From Alkalihalobacillus sp. LMS39 (lineage in GTDB: Bacteria > Bacillota > Bacilli > Bacillales > Bacillaceae_F): a stretch of 64,000 nucleotides of DNA. Both the position numbers and the translations under genes were made by a program. The notes beneath the pieces were generated by a model. That model was not told the origin of the DNA and did not search any database. It saw nothing but the letters and a program-made list of their open reading frames with translations. The stretch is taken from NCBI RefSeq assembly GCF_022812285.1, contig NZ_CP093300.1, positions 4,278,001 through 4,342,000 on the forward strand, in the 5' to 3' direction. Shown here piece after piece: positions 17,397 through 25,779 of this stretch; positions within the stretch are counted from its first letter, which is position 1, and each line of letters starts with the position of its first letter.

Positions 17397-17573
17397 CGGA
17401 CATACGTTCCGCTATATTGACCAAATGGACGGTTCGGCAAAAACTATCGGACATCGGTTCCGTTAAATCAAAAAAACAATGGTTTTTTCTCTTTTTTCAC
17501 CCAATAACGGAACACATGTCCGATAAATCTAGTATAGATGGTGTTTTTCATAAAATAGCGGAACACATATCAG
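17397..17573. repeat. CGGA quadruple-motif element, copy 2
   Basis: Motifs start at 17397 (CGGACATACGTTCCG), 17448 (CGGACATCGGTTCCG), 17508 (CGGAACACATGTCCG) and 17559 (CGGAACACATATCAG). Spacings are 51, 60 and 51 bp. It lies between the convergent mqnE and dapF. Confidence 0.85.
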
Positions 17574-17584
17574 TAACTGTCTCG

Positions 17585-18433
17585 TTATCCTAGGTACTCG
17601 CCTTCGCAAATCGTTTCTGCTGGACCTTTCATTAAAACTCGGTTTTCTGCAGTCCAAGTAATTGTCAAATCGCCACCTAATAAATGAACGATAACAGGTT
17701 CGTTTTTTTGTGCCTTTTTATTTAAAACAGCTGCAACCACAGCGGCACATGCACCTGTTCCACATGCCTGAGTTATGCCTGAGCCCCGCTCCCATACTCG
17801 GAAATGAAGTTCGTTTGGATTGACTACTTCCACAAACTCTACATTAACCCATTCTGGGAAAAGTTCATGTTTTTCTAAAAGAGGTCCTATCGTTGTAACT
17901 GGAGCATCCCCAATATAATCAACAAAAATGACCGCATGTGGATTTCCCATAGATACTGCTGTTAATGTCAATGTTTCCTCTTCTACATTGATGGTTTCTG
18001 AAATGACACTATCCATATCCAGTCCTTTCATCGGTATTTCACTTCTTTTCAGTTGTGGAACACCCATATCGACAGTCACTTCCGGTACTGTTCCATCTGC
18101 ATTTGGATGGACCGTTGCCAAAACAATTCCACCTAATGTTTCAATTTCAAACTGTGTTGACGCAACATAGCCATGTTCAAACGCATATTTTGCTACGCAA
18201 CGAAGACCGTTGCCACAATTTTTCGCTTCTGATCCATCATTGTTAAACACGCGCATTTTCACAGGCGCTTTTTCAGATGGACAAATTAAAATTAATCCAT
18301 CTGAGCCGATTCCTTTATTTTTGTCAGCGACTTTCACTGCTAAAGATGATAATTCTTCTTCATGTAATGATTCTTTAAATAAGTCGACATAAATATAACT
18401 GTTCCCTAATCCATGCATTTTTGTGAATTTCAT
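17585..18433 (-). CDS. dapF: Diaminopimelate epimerase
   Basis: This 282-residue cofactor-independent epimerase converts LL- to meso-diaminopimelate for lysine and peptidoglycan. Both catalytic cysteines are visible: one in [10 protein letters not shown] and one in [11 protein letters not shown]. The start [11 protein letters not shown] at 18433 follows GAGGACG. It begins eight bases after the small CxxC gene upstream and is probably co-transcribed with it. The length is normal. Confidence 0.95.
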   Translation of the reverse strand: MKFTKMHGLGNSYIYVDLFKESLHEEELSSLAVKVADKNKGIGSDGLILICPSEKAPVKMRVFNNDGSEAKNCGNGLRCVAKYAFEHGYVASTQFEIETLGGIVLATVHPNADGTVPEVTVDMGVPQLKRSEIPMKGLDMDSVISETINVEEETLTLTAVSMGNPHAVIFVDYIGDAPVTTIGPLLEKHELFPEWVNVEFVEVVNPNELHFRVWERGSGITQACGTGACAAVVAAVLNKKAQKNEPVIVHLLGGDLTITWTAENRVLMKGPAETICEGEYLG

Positions 18434-18441
18434 TTTCGTCC

Positions 18442-18681
18442 TCATTTCCTTAGCTTCTCGTTTGTCCAAAAATAATCCGAATCTGCTTCAAGAATTGTCA
18501 TCTTTGTATTACAACACGGCATAATTAAAATCGTCTTAAACCCTTCAAGAGCATGCTGCAATTCTCTCGGCTTCATATGGGTTAACACATTATCCATGCC
18601 GCAGTACGGACAAGTATGAAAATAAATATCTCCCATCACTTTATCGTATGGCCATGTATTTTCAAAAGGAATAATTTTCAC
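18442..18681 (-). CDS. Small Cys-rich protein upstream of dapF
   Basis: This 79-residue protein has [10 protein letters not shown] (Cys 24, 27) and MPCCNTKMT (adjacent Cys pair), so it probably holds a metal. I do not recognise the family. The ribosome-binding site AAAGGAGA is good. It shares a transcript with dapF (gap 8 bp) and is cut off from yuzB by a terminator. Confidence 0.78.
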   Translation of the reverse strand: MKIIPFENTWPYDKVMGDIYFHTCPYCGMDNVLTHMKPRELQHALEGFKTILIMPCCNTKMTILEADSDYFWTNEKLRK

Positions 18682-18719
18682 GAGAGTAATCTCCTTTTCC
18701 TTATTATTAAAAAAACAAA

Positions 18720-18755
18720 AGGATGTCCATCAAAGACAATGTCTTGGGACATCCT
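18720..18755 (-). terminator. Terminator of yuzB
   Basis: AGGATGTCC (18720-18728) pairs with GGACATCCT (18747-18755), with an inner AAGAC/GTCTT hairpin. A T-rich tail follows on the minus strand. Confidence 0.85.
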
Positions 18756-18771
18756 ATTCCTTTTCGTGCCT

Positions 18772-19017
18772 TTAAAACATTGGATTTTCCTCTAAATATT
18801 GATAGATGTTTTCAACTAGCTGTTCGTTTGTTTCACCCGAAACAAACTCTCCATTCACAAGGGCAAAAGGAGTCACAGCACATTGTCCACAGCTGCCAAG
18901 ACACCCGTACTCTATAATATCAAGATTCGGATCACGTTCTAGCTCTTCCATCGCCTTTTGTGTTCCGCTTGCTAAATTACTTAAGCAAAACTCTATGATT
19001 GGTCGCATTTGTTTCAC
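18772..19017 (-). CDS. yuzB: YuzB, DUF1450 thioredoxin-like Cys protein
   Basis: This 81-residue protein starts [19 protein letters not shown] and contains [20 protein letters not shown]. The four Cys (11, 40, 44, 47) recall the thioredoxin-like [2Fe-2S] ferredoxin fold of NuoE, but with only a partial ligand pattern. Cluster binding is inference. AGAGGTGAAAC precedes the ATG. Gene order (dapF, yuzB, yutJ, yuzD, yutI) matches B. subtilis as I recall it. Confidence 0.85.
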   Translation of the reverse strand: MKQMRPIIEFCLSNLASGTQKAMEELERDPNLDIIEYGCLGSCGQCAVTPFALVNGEFVSGETNEQLVENIYQYLEENPMF

Positions 19018-19060
19018 CTCTAATCCTAGACATAATCCTACATCCTCCCCATTTAGAAGT

Positions 19061-19085
19061 CAATCATTTTCAAATGAAAAGATTG
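19061..19085. promoter_or_regulatory. Imperfect palindrome upstream of the TetR fusion
   Basis: CAATCATTTTCA and TGAAAAGATTG are near inverted repeats around AA. They lie 55 bp upstream of the -35. A binding-site role is possible only. Confidence 0.25.
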
Positions 19086-19139
19086 TTTTTATTAGAAAAT
19101 TCATAACTCTTTTACTTTTTATGAGTATTCACAAAATTG

Positions 19140-19186
19140 TTGAGAATTCGTCATCAAATCGTTATACTTTTAACTGACCAGGGTCA
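19140..19186 (+). promoter_or_regulatory. Sigma-A promoter with overlapping inverted repeat, likely TetR operator
   Basis: TTGAGA (19140-19145), a 17-bp spacer and TATACT (19163-19168) make a strong promoter. TGACC-AG-GGTCA (19175-19186) sits at the expected transcription start. A palindrome at this place is where a TetR repressor would autoregulate, 19 bp before the fusion gene. Confidence 0.6.
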
Positions 19187-19204
19187 TTTATAGGAGGGCA
19201 ACTG

Positions 19205-20842
19205 ATGTCGAGAGTTAAAAAAGAAACAACAAAACAAAAAATTGTAAACGCTGCAATTGAGTTGTTTCAAGAAAAAGGCTTTGAAACGACAACAGTTCAA
19301 GAAATTACATCAAAAGCAAATGTAGCAAAAGGAACTTTCTTTAATTATTTCCCTACAAAGGATTCCATCATGCAATCGTTAGCATTAGAACGTATTGTAG
19401 AAATAACAATGCAATTGGAAAATCCGAGCTTTTTTGATTCAACCTTCTTAACAAATGTCCGAAAATTACTTGGAATCTTACTAACAGATTATGATAAAAA
19501 TCCAGAACTTACAAAGCTTACTTGGTCGCAAAGAAATATTGAACAATCATTATTGCTGACCATTTGGGAAAAGCTATGTAAACAAGCAGTTGAACGGAAA
19601 GAAATGTCCTCTTACATCAATATTACGGTGTGGAGTCATATTTTAAATAGTCAATTTTATTATGGCCTTACAATGTTTAGGAATGGCAACTCACAAAAAG
19701 AATGCATCGACTACATGATGCAGCTTATCTCAACTTGTGTTTCAGGAATATTAGTAAAAAGGGGAAATCTTACAATGCAAAAACTAGTCATTTTAGGTGG
19801 CGGTTATGGTGGCATGCGGATATTACAACGGCTTTTAACGAACGACTTACCTACCGATGTTGAAGTCACACTTGTTGATAAAATGCCTTATCACTGCTTG
19901 AAAACCGAATATTATGCGTTAGCAGCTGGTACGGAACCAGATTTACATTTACGCGTTAATTATCCAAAAGACCCAAGATTAACGATTAAATTCGGTTTCA
20001 TTACCTCTATCGATCTCGATTCCAAACTCGTTTATTTAGACAAAGAGGAGTCGATTCCATACGACACTTTAATTGTGGGGTTAGGCTGTGAAGATAAATA
20101 TCACAATGTTCCAGGTGCTCCTGAACATACATTTAGTATCCAAAGTATGGAAGCAACTAGAAAAACATATGAGCAATTAAGCAATGTCAGACCGAATGGT
20201 GTTGTTTCTATCGTTGGAGCGGGTTTAAGCGGAGTTGAATTAGCAAGTGAGCTAAGAGAAAGCCGGTCAGATTTAACAATTAAATTGTTTGACCGTGGAG
20301 AAATCATTTTAAGTGCATTTCCTAAAAAGCTAAGCAATTATGTTCAAAATTGGTTCCTTGACCATGGTGTCGATGTCATCAATAAAGCCAATATTACAAA
20401 AGTAGAGCCGAACATCCTTTATAATCATGATGAACCTATTGAATGTGACGCTATTATTTGGACAGCTGGGATTCAACCGAACAAAGTCGTTCGTGAACTT
20501 GATGTTGCTAAAGACCAGCAAGGCCGTGTCATTATTACACCACATCACCATTTACCAGCCGATGAGAATGTCTTTATTGTTGGGGACTGTGCGAGCTTGC
20601 CACATGCGCCAAGCGCTCAGCTTGCTGAAGGCCAAGGCGAACAGATTGTCAGTGTTTTAAAAGCAAGGTGGAGCAATGAAACACTTCCTGAAATTTTACC
20701 TAAAATTAAATTAAAAGGTGTATTAGGTTCCTTAGGAAAAAAACATGGCTTTGGACTAATGGGCGAAAGAACGTTAATTGGTCGGGTGCCACGCGTGTTA
20801 AAAAGTGGAGTCTTATGGATGTATAAATATCATAGTGGATAA
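19205..20842 (+). CDS. TetR regulator fused in frame to NDH-2 (YutJ-like)
   Basis: This 545-residue reading frame has two complete parts. Residues 1-190 are a TetR repressor, with the helix-turn-helix around 28-53 (VQEITSKANVAKGTFFNYFP) and an all-helical ligand-type domain. Residues 191-545 (355 aa) are an NDH-2-like flavoprotein: FAD fold KLVILGGGYGGM, NADH fold GAGLSGVELASEL (338-350) and FAD site ENVFIVGDCAS. In B. subtilis yutJ is a separate gene of this length and position. No stop lies between the parts. Residue 191 is an ATG (19775) with AAAAGGGG ten bases upstream, so a free NDH-2 might also be made. GGAGGG supports the 19205 start. It is either a genuine redox-linked regulator or a recent stop-codon loss. 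Confidence 0.88.
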   Translation: MSRVKKETTKQKIVNAAIELFQEKGFETTTVQEITSKANVAKGTFFNYFPTKDSIMQSLALERIVEITMQLENPSFFDSTFLTNVRKLLGILLTDYDKNPELTKLTWSQRNIEQSLLLTIWEKLCKQAVERKEMSSYINITVWSHILNSQFYYGLTMFRNGNSQKECIDYMMQLISTCVSGILVKRGNLTMQKLVILGGGYGGMRILQRLLTNDLPTDVEVTLVDKMPYHCLKTEYYALAAGTEPDLHLRVNYPKDPRLTIKFGFITSIDLDSKLVYLDKEESIPYDTLIVGLGCEDKYHNVPGAPEHTFSIQSMEATRKTYEQLSNVRPNGVVSIVGAGLSGVELASELRESRSDLTIKLFDRGEIILSAFPKKLSNYVQNWFLDHGVDVINKANITKVEPNILYNHDEPIECDAIIWTAGIQPNKVVRELDVAKDQQGRVIITPHHHLPADENVFIVGDCASLPHAPSAQLAEGQGEQIVSVLKARWSNETLPEILPKIKLKGVLGSLGKKHGFGLMGERTLIGRVPRVLKSGVLWMYKYHSG

Positions 20843-20965
20843 GAAAAACGCGTCAGCACCTTTTCTTTCAAGCGAAGTGCGGAGCCCTGCCCGCTTTTGA
20901 CAGTAAACCCCAAGTGCTCTTCTTAAATAAAAGCTTCACTGCTATACCAATTTTTTTCTTATATT
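20841..20965 (+). repeat. MITE-like element, copy 3
   Basis: The left end AAGAAAAACGCG overlaps the stop codon of the fusion gene. It continues through AAGCGAAGTGCGGAGCCCTG and AACCCCAAGTGC to ACCAATTTTTTTCTTAT. The GCGCAGGTGCGC segment of the long form is deleted. Confidence 0.8.
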
Positions 20966-20974
20966 TTGAAAATG

Positions 20975-20998
20975 GGGCAACGATTGTTGCCCTCTTTT
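20975..20998. terminator. Terminator after the TetR-NDH-2 gene
   Basis: GGGCAAC (20975-20981), loop GATT and GTTGCCC (20986-20992) are followed by TCTTTTT. Confidence 0.82.
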
Positions 20999-21013
20999 TG
21001 TTCCACTTTTCTA

Positions 21014-21322
21014 TTATGCGTGTAACTTTTCATCGATTTTTTCATGAATAATTCGTAGCTTCGGGCTTCCTTCAGCAACAACTTCTTCGTCTATGACAAT
21101 TAACGGATAAAAATATACATCGTTTAAAATCGCATCCGCAAAGCGCTTATCGATAGCAGTAGCAGGCTCATAAATGTCAACATATCGAATGGATAATGCA
21201 TCATTTGGATATTTTCGTGATAAAGCTGCGTCTAACCATTCCATCGTGTCTTTTGAAGAAGGTAAGTTCACACAGCTCGCACATTTTTGTTCGGCGCCAT
21301 ATATTGTAATTTCTACAGTCAA
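21014..21322 (-). CDS. yuzD: YuzD, DUF1462 thioredoxin-like protein
   Basis: This 102-residue protein starts MTVEITIYGAEQKCASCVNL; Cys 14 and 17 form a thioredoxin-like CxxC. The rest (YFYPLIVIDEEVVAEGSPKL) fits a glutaredoxin/thioredoxin fold with a cis-Pro loop. The start codon is TTG, placed by GGAGG eight bases upstream. It lies in the Fe-S/redox cluster between the NDH-2 gene and yutI. Function is unknown. Confidence 0.87.
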   Translation of the reverse strand: MTVEITIYGAEQKCASCVNLPSSKDTMEWLDAALSRKYPNDALSIRYVDIYEPATAIDKRFADAILNDVYFYPLIVIDEEVVAEGSPKLRIIHEKIDEKLHA

Positions 21323-21398
21323 TTTCTCTTCCTCCTACATTCCTCTTGATATAAGCTGTTCTCTAAAAATTTCGGTTCTAGAATATGGTTTTCCTCTT

Positions 21399-21530
21399 AG
21401 TGAAATGGAGCGGAGGCCACTCGACTCCTGCGGGATAGAAAGGATAGGCGAGACCCCACAGGCATAGCCGAGGAGGCTCGGCACCTTCCCGCGGAAAGCG
21501 AGTGGCTGGAGCGCAATGGAACGAACACTG
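21399..21530. repeat. GC-rich Bacillaceae intergenic repeat
   Basis: Outer arms CCACTCG (21417-21423) and CGAGTGG (21499-21505) enclose CTCCTGCGGGA, GAGACCCCACAGGC and CGAGGAGGCTCG, then TTCCCGCGGAA. The consensus resembles intergenic repeats that I recall as common in Bacillaceae genomes. It is clearly more GC-rich than its surroundings. The remainder of the 392-bp gap 21323-21714 shows nothing else. Confidence 0.75.
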
Positions 21531-21714
21531 TTTTCCCACGAAACATTATAATACGAAAACAGCATATAAATTCATCATACTATTCTTGATTAAAACTAGC
21601 AAACTTTGGATATCCAACCGCTCCAACTTTCGCATAAAACTGACAGCAGACCTTAAACATAGATTTTTTTCTAAATGGATATTATAATATAAGAAGAGAA
21701 AGGAGTGTTTTAAT

Positions 21715-21951
21715 ATGGCTAATGAAGAAATGGTTGAACAAGTTCAGGAAGTTCTAGATAAGCTTCGTCCTTTCCTTCTTCGTGATGGTGGCGATGTGGA
21801 ATTTGTAGAAATTGAAGATGGCATTGTAAAAGTACGTCTTCTTGGGGCTTGTGGATCTTGCCCGAGTTCTACAATTACACTAAAAGCAGGGATCGAGCGT
21901 GCTTTACTTGAAGAAGTTCCTGGTGTAAAAGAAATAGAACAAGTATTTTAA
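21715..21951 (+). CDS. yutI: YutI, NifU C-terminal-domain Fe-S protein
   Basis: This 78-residue Nfu-type protein has the cluster motif [14 protein letters not shown] (Cys 46, 49). Nfu proteins carry [4Fe-4S] or [2Fe-2S] clusters to apo-enzymes. GAAAGGAGTG precedes the ATG, with TATAAT-like sequence about 30 bp before it. It is monocistronic and ends at a terminator shared with thrB. Confidence 0.93.
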   Translation: MANEEMVEQVQEVLDKLRPFLLRDGGDVEFVEIEDGIVKVRLLGACGSCPSSTITLKAGIERALLEEVPGVKEIEQVF

Positions 21952-21959
21952 TGAACGTT

Positions 21960-21984
21960 AAAAACCCCTGGCTCAGGGGTTTTT
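21960..21984. terminator. Terminator between yutI and thrB
   Basis: AAAACCCCTG (21961-21970), loop GCT and CAGGGGTTTT (21974-21983) are flanked by A and T runs, so the structure works on both strands. Confidence 0.9.
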
Positions 21985-22899
21985 TTATTCTATAACAAAA
22001 GGTACACCGTCAACAGTTACTCCATTCGGATCTGGAGAAACAATATCGGTTGAAAACTGCGGAAATCGTTCAAGTAATCTTTCAGCTAAGCGGTACCCAT
22101 CACCAATTTTTGTAAAACATATAATCGCAGGTCCTGCTCCACTTAAAGCTGCTCCATATCCACCAAGGTCAACGATGGAGTCCATTACATCTTCTAAGCC
22201 TGGAACTAATGCTTTTCGGTATGGATGATGGAACACATCCTTTGTCATCATTTTCCCTGCTAATTCCCAGTTCCCTTGTAAAATCGCAGCGACTAGTACA
22301 TTGGATACACTACTTCCTCTTATTGCTTGTGCAAATGAAATGTCATTTGGAAGAACACTACGGGCTTTTTTCGTCATTAACTCTTCATCAGGAACAAGCA
22401 TGACAATATCGATTTCAGGTACGCCGCAATAGACAACATCGGTTTCATCTTCACTATGGGAACCAATAAGCAAACCACCGTATACGGATGGAGACACATT
22501 ATCAGGATGACCTTCCCATACACTTGCGATCCGAACTTTCTCTTCATTCGATAAACGTAATGAAAGCAATTGATTTGCAAGCTCAATTCCAGCGATAATG
22601 GCAGAAGCACTACTTCCTAACCCACGAGCTAACGGAATCGTACTTTCCATTTCAACATGGCATGGTGGTAACTCTTTTTCATATTGATCCGCCACTTTTT
22701 TTGCCACTTGATAAATTAAGTTTGCTTCATCTTCTGGTACACCGTCCAACTCACTTGAAAGAGGGATAAACTTCCACTCATCATGATGACGAACCCGTAA
22801 TGTTAAATACCGATTTACCGCAATTCCAATTGAATCAAAGCCAGGACCTAAATTTGCTGAACTTGCAGGAACGGTAATGACCATCCTTCCTTCACTCAC
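21985..22899 (-). CDS. thrB: Homoserine kinase
   Basis: This 304-residue GHMP kinase phosphorylates homoserine. The ATP loop [16 protein letters not shown] and the N-terminal [16 protein letters not shown] are visible, with a C-terminal [10 protein letters not shown]. The start is GTG at 22899, overlapping the thrC stop (GTGA), with AAGGTGG nine bases before it. An ATG five codons in is less likely. It is last in hom-thrC-thrB, the threonine operon. Confidence 0.95.
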   Translation of the reverse strand: MSEGRMVITVPASSANLGPGFDSIGIAVNRYLTLRVRHHDEWKFIPLSSELDGVPEDEANLIYQVAKKVADQYEKELPPCHVEMESTIPLARGLGSSASAIIAGIELANQLLSLRLSNEEKVRIASVWEGHPDNVSPSVYGGLLIGSHSEDETDVVYCGVPEIDIVMLVPDEELMTKKARSVLPNDISFAQAIRGSSVSNVLVAAILQGNWELAGKMMTKDVFHHPYRKALVPGLEDVMDSIVDLGGYGAALSGAGPAIICFTKIGDGYRLAERLLERFPQFSTDIVSPDPNGVTVDGVPFVIE

Positions 22900-23960
22900 T
22901 CGTGAACACCACCTTTAATATGCGCTAAAAAGGCTTCTTCACTATTTGGAAGGACAGTTGGTTTCACTGAAATTGTATCAATGGCCGTATTCGGATCTTT
23001 TAAACCATTTCCAGTTAACACACAAACAATTTTTGCTCCTTTCTTAATTTCTCCTGACTTTAATTGTTTGATTAAGCCAGCAATCGACGCACAAGATGCC
23101 GGTTCTGCAAAAACACCTTCACGACTAGCAAGGAGTTGATACGCTGCAACAATTTCATCATCTGTAACATAATCAATTTTTCCATTTGATTCATTCGCTG
23201 CAGCAACAGCATAATCCCAACTTGCTGGATTTCCAATTCGAATCGCCGTAGCAATTGTTTCCGGTTCTTTAATTACTTCGTTACGAACGATCGCTGCTGC
23301 GCCTTCTGCTTCAAACCCTCTCATTTCAGGTAAGCCGGTTTGTTTTCTCTCATTGTATTCTTTAAATCCTTTCCAATAAGCTGTAATATTGCCAGCGTTG
23401 CCAACAGGAATGGAAAGAACATCTGGTGCTTGGCCTAATGCATCACATATTTCAAAGGCCGCTGTTTTTTGACCTTCAATTCGGTATGGATTTACAGAGT
23501 TCACTAAAGTAATCGGCTCTTTTTCACTAATAGAACGAACAATATCTAATGCATTATCAAAATTCCCTTTAATCTCTAACACTTCCGCACCATACATGAC
23601 CGCTTGTGCTAATTTACCTAACGCAATTTTACCTTCAGGAATAACAACGATACAACGAAGTCCAGCTCTTGCACCATAAGCTGCCGCAGCTGCAGACGTA
23701 TTTCCTGTCGAAGCACAAATGATCGTCTTACTTCCTTCTTCTTTCGCTTTTGCAACTGCCATAACCATCCCGCGGTCTTTAAAAGAACCTGTTGGGTTTG
23801 CTCCTTCTACTTTCACATACACCTCGACTCCCCATTCTTTTGATAAATTTTCAAGTGGAATTAACGGTGTATTTCCTTCACGTAATGATAATAAAGGTGT
23901 TTGTTCAGTCACTGGCAAAAACTCTTTATATTCGTGTAATAACCCTTTCCAACTACTCAT
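22896..23960 (-). CDS. thrC: Threonine synthase
   Basis: This 354-residue PLP enzyme turns O-phosphohomoserine into threonine. The PLP lysine lies in [11 protein letters not shown], and phosphate-binding glycines in [14 protein letters not shown]. The ATG at 23960 has GGAGG before it and is one base after the hom stop (TAAGATG). The 4-bp overlap with thrB indicates translational coupling. Confidence 0.96.
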   Translation of the reverse strand: MSSWKGLLHEYKEFLPVTEQTPLLSLREGNTPLIPLENLSKEWGVEVYVKVEGANPTGSFKDRGMVMAVAKAKEEGSKTIICASTGNTSAAAAAYGARAGLRCIVVIPEGKIALGKLAQAVMYGAEVLEIKGNFDNALDIVRSISEKEPITLVNSVNPYRIEGQKTAAFEICDALGQAPDVLSIPVGNAGNITAYWKGFKEYNERKQTGLPEMRGFEAEGAAAIVRNEVIKEPETIATAIRIGNPASWDYAVAAANESNGKIDYVTDDEIVAAYQLLASREGVFAEPASCASIAGLIKQLKSGEIKKGAKIVCVLTGNGLKDPNTAIDTISVKPTVLPNSEEAFLAHIKGGVHE

Positions 23961-23961
23961 C

Positions 23962-25257
23962 TTATTTTCCTCCCTCAACACGATAACTACTTTCAACGGA
24001 TTGAACAACGTCTAAGTTATTTAATTTTTGATAAATGTCTTCGTAAATTCGTTTCGTAGTTTTATGTGTAATAATAATGATTTCTGCTACTTCTGTTCCT
24101 TCAATCGGAAGCTGTAATAGTTTTTCAAAGCTAACGTCATGGTCTGCAAATAATGACGTAATCGCGGAAAATGTACCCGCTTTATCTAACACGTGCAGAC
24201 GCATAAAATACTTCGATTGAATTTCTACATCTGTTTTTAATTGCTTTTCATATAATGGTGCTTTAATGCTTCGACCTGTTACACCAAGTCTCATATTTTT
24301 CATAACAGTCACCACATCCGACATAACGGCTGTTGCTGTTGGTAATGAGCCTGCACCTGGACCATAAAACATCGTTTCTCCTACAGCTTCGCCATACACA
24401 TACACTGCGTTATATTCATCATTAACCGCTGCTAATGGATGCTCATTCGGTAATAATGTTGGTTCTACACTTACTTCTACTCTTCCTTCATCGCGCTGAG
24501 CTAAGCCAATTAATTTCATTGTATAGCCTAGTTGGTCACAATAATGTAAGTCTTCTTCTGTTACAGAAGAAATGCCACGAGCAGAAACATCTTCTAAATG
24601 AATATTCATTGAAAATCCTAATGACGCCAATATCGCCATCTTCCGAGCAGCATCCAACCCTTCCACATCAGAAGTAGGGTCACTTTCAGCATATCCTAAT
24701 CGCTGTGCTTCTTGAAGCACATCTTCATATGAACTTCCTGCTTTGCTCATTTTCGTTAAAATAAAATTCGTTGTTCCATTGACGATACCCATCATTTTCT
24801 TAATTCGGTCAGAAGATAATCCTTCGACTAAGCTGCGAATAATCGGAATTCCGCCGGCAACGCTCGCTTCGTAAAATAAATCACATTCATTTTTTTGTGC
24901 CACTTGAAGCAATTCCGCCCCGTGAAGAGCCACTAAGTCTTTGTTTGCTGTTACAACATTTTTCTTATGTTTTAATGCTTCTAAAATCCATTCTTTTGCT
25001 TCTTTGACACCACCCATTACTTCAATCACAACATCAATATTTGGATTGGCGACAACATCGAATGGATTTTCAGTTAATAAATGTTCCTCAACCTCTACTG
25101 AACGTTTTTTTTTCATATCACGAACAAGTACTTTTTCTATATGAACTGGACATCCAACTTGATGTGTTAATTGTTCTTGATGTCCTTTTATAATTTTGAT
25201 AACACCTGTACCAACTGTTCCTAATCCTAGTAAGCCTACTGAAATTTTCTGCTCCAT
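23962..25257 (-). CDS. hom: Homoserine dehydrogenase
   Basis: This 431-residue enzyme has an NAD(P) fold ([13 protein letters not shown]), the catalytic core ([37 protein letters not shown]) and a C-terminal ACT domain ([20 protein letters not shown]) that usually senses threonine. ATG 25257 is preferred over the adjacent TTG because AGGAGTGG lies six bases before it. It is first gene of the thr operon. No T-box or other riboswitch is seen upstream, only repeats. Confidence 0.96.
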   Translation of the reverse strand: MEQKISVGLLGLGTVGTGVIKIIKGHQEQLTHQVGCPVHIEKVLVRDMKKKRSVEVEEHLLTENPFDVVANPNIDVVIEVMGGVKEAKEWILEALKHKKNVVTANKDLVALHGAELLQVAQKNECDLFYEASVAGGIPIIRSLVEGLSSDRIKKMMGIVNGTTNFILTKMSKAGSSYEDVLQEAQRLGYAESDPTSDVEGLDAARKMAILASLGFSMNIHLEDVSARGISSVTEEDLHYCDQLGYTMKLIGLAQRDEGRVEVSVEPTLLPNEHPLAAVNDEYNAVYVYGEAVGETMFYGPGAGSLPTATAVMSDVVTVMKNMRLGVTGRSIKAPLYEKQLKTDVEIQSKYFMRLHVLDKAGTFSAITSLFADHDVSFEKLLQLPIEGTEVAEIIIITHKTTKRIYEDIYQKLNNLDVVQSVESSYRVEGGK

Positions 25258-25442
25258 CAAAAACCACTCCTACCCTACACTCATGTAAACTTTTTTGTTT
25301 CTCTCAGAAAAACAAATGTATTTGTATAAAGGACATTATATTCCTATTTTAAATTCTTTACAAGGAAAAATTAGAAAATTTCTATTTTTCCGTGAAAGCC
25401 TAAAAAAGTTCGTAAAAGGTAAGCGCTTCCTACATTTCGTAA

Positions 25443-25621
25443 CGGACATCTGTTCCGCTAAATCCACAAAAAAAAGGACGTTCACAATGTTATCGGACAT
25501 CTGTTCCGTTAGTTTCTAAAAATCAACTTATTTACCGCCCATCTAAGTAAAATAACGGAATAGATGTCCGAACGGTTGTACTAAAGCTTATGATTTGCAA
25601 CAATAACGGAACATACGTCCG
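25443..25621. repeat. CGGA quadruple-motif element, copy 3
   Basis: Motifs start at 25443 (CGGACATCTGTTCCG), 25494 (identical), 25556 (CGGAATAGATGTCCG) and 25607 (CGGAACATACGTCCG). Spacings are 51, 62 and 51 bp. It lies in the 522-bp gap between yutH and hom. Confidence 0.88.
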
Positions 25622-25663
25622 TTAGAATTTACAGAAAGCAATCATTCCATTCAAAGAAATCTT

Positions 25664-25729
25664 TAAGCGAAGTGCAGTGCCATCGCTCTACTTAGAATAA
25701 GCTTTCAAAGCTTCACTTTTTATACATGC
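25664..25729 (+). repeat. MITE-like element, degenerate copy 4
   Basis: TTAAGCGAAGTGCAGTGCC, ATCGCTCT, then GAATAAGCTTTCAAAGCTTC and ACTTTTTATAC match the long form with large gaps. The left end is eroded. Confidence 0.6.
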
Positions 25730-25749
25730 TAAAATGTCAAACAAAAATA

Positions 25750-25771
25750 GCGTACCAACAACATGGTACGC
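25750..25771 (-). terminator. Terminator of yutH
   Basis: GCGTACCA (25750-25757) and TGGTACGC (25764-25771) form an 8-bp stem, followed on the minus strand by TATTTTTG. Confidence 0.82.
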
Positions 25772-25779
25772 CACACTTT

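Noticed and set aside
25420-25432. Cre-like GGTAAGCGCTTCC upstream of hom
   Set aside because: Two mismatches to the CcpA consensus and about 165 bp upstream; threonine genes are not classic CcpA targets.
25258-25440. Possible T-box or threonine leader before hom
   Set aside because: No T-box sequence, specifier stem or terminator/antiterminator pair was found.
25295-25519. 74-codon plus-strand frame upstream of hom
   Set aside because: It is made partly of a CGGA element and has no ribosome-binding site.
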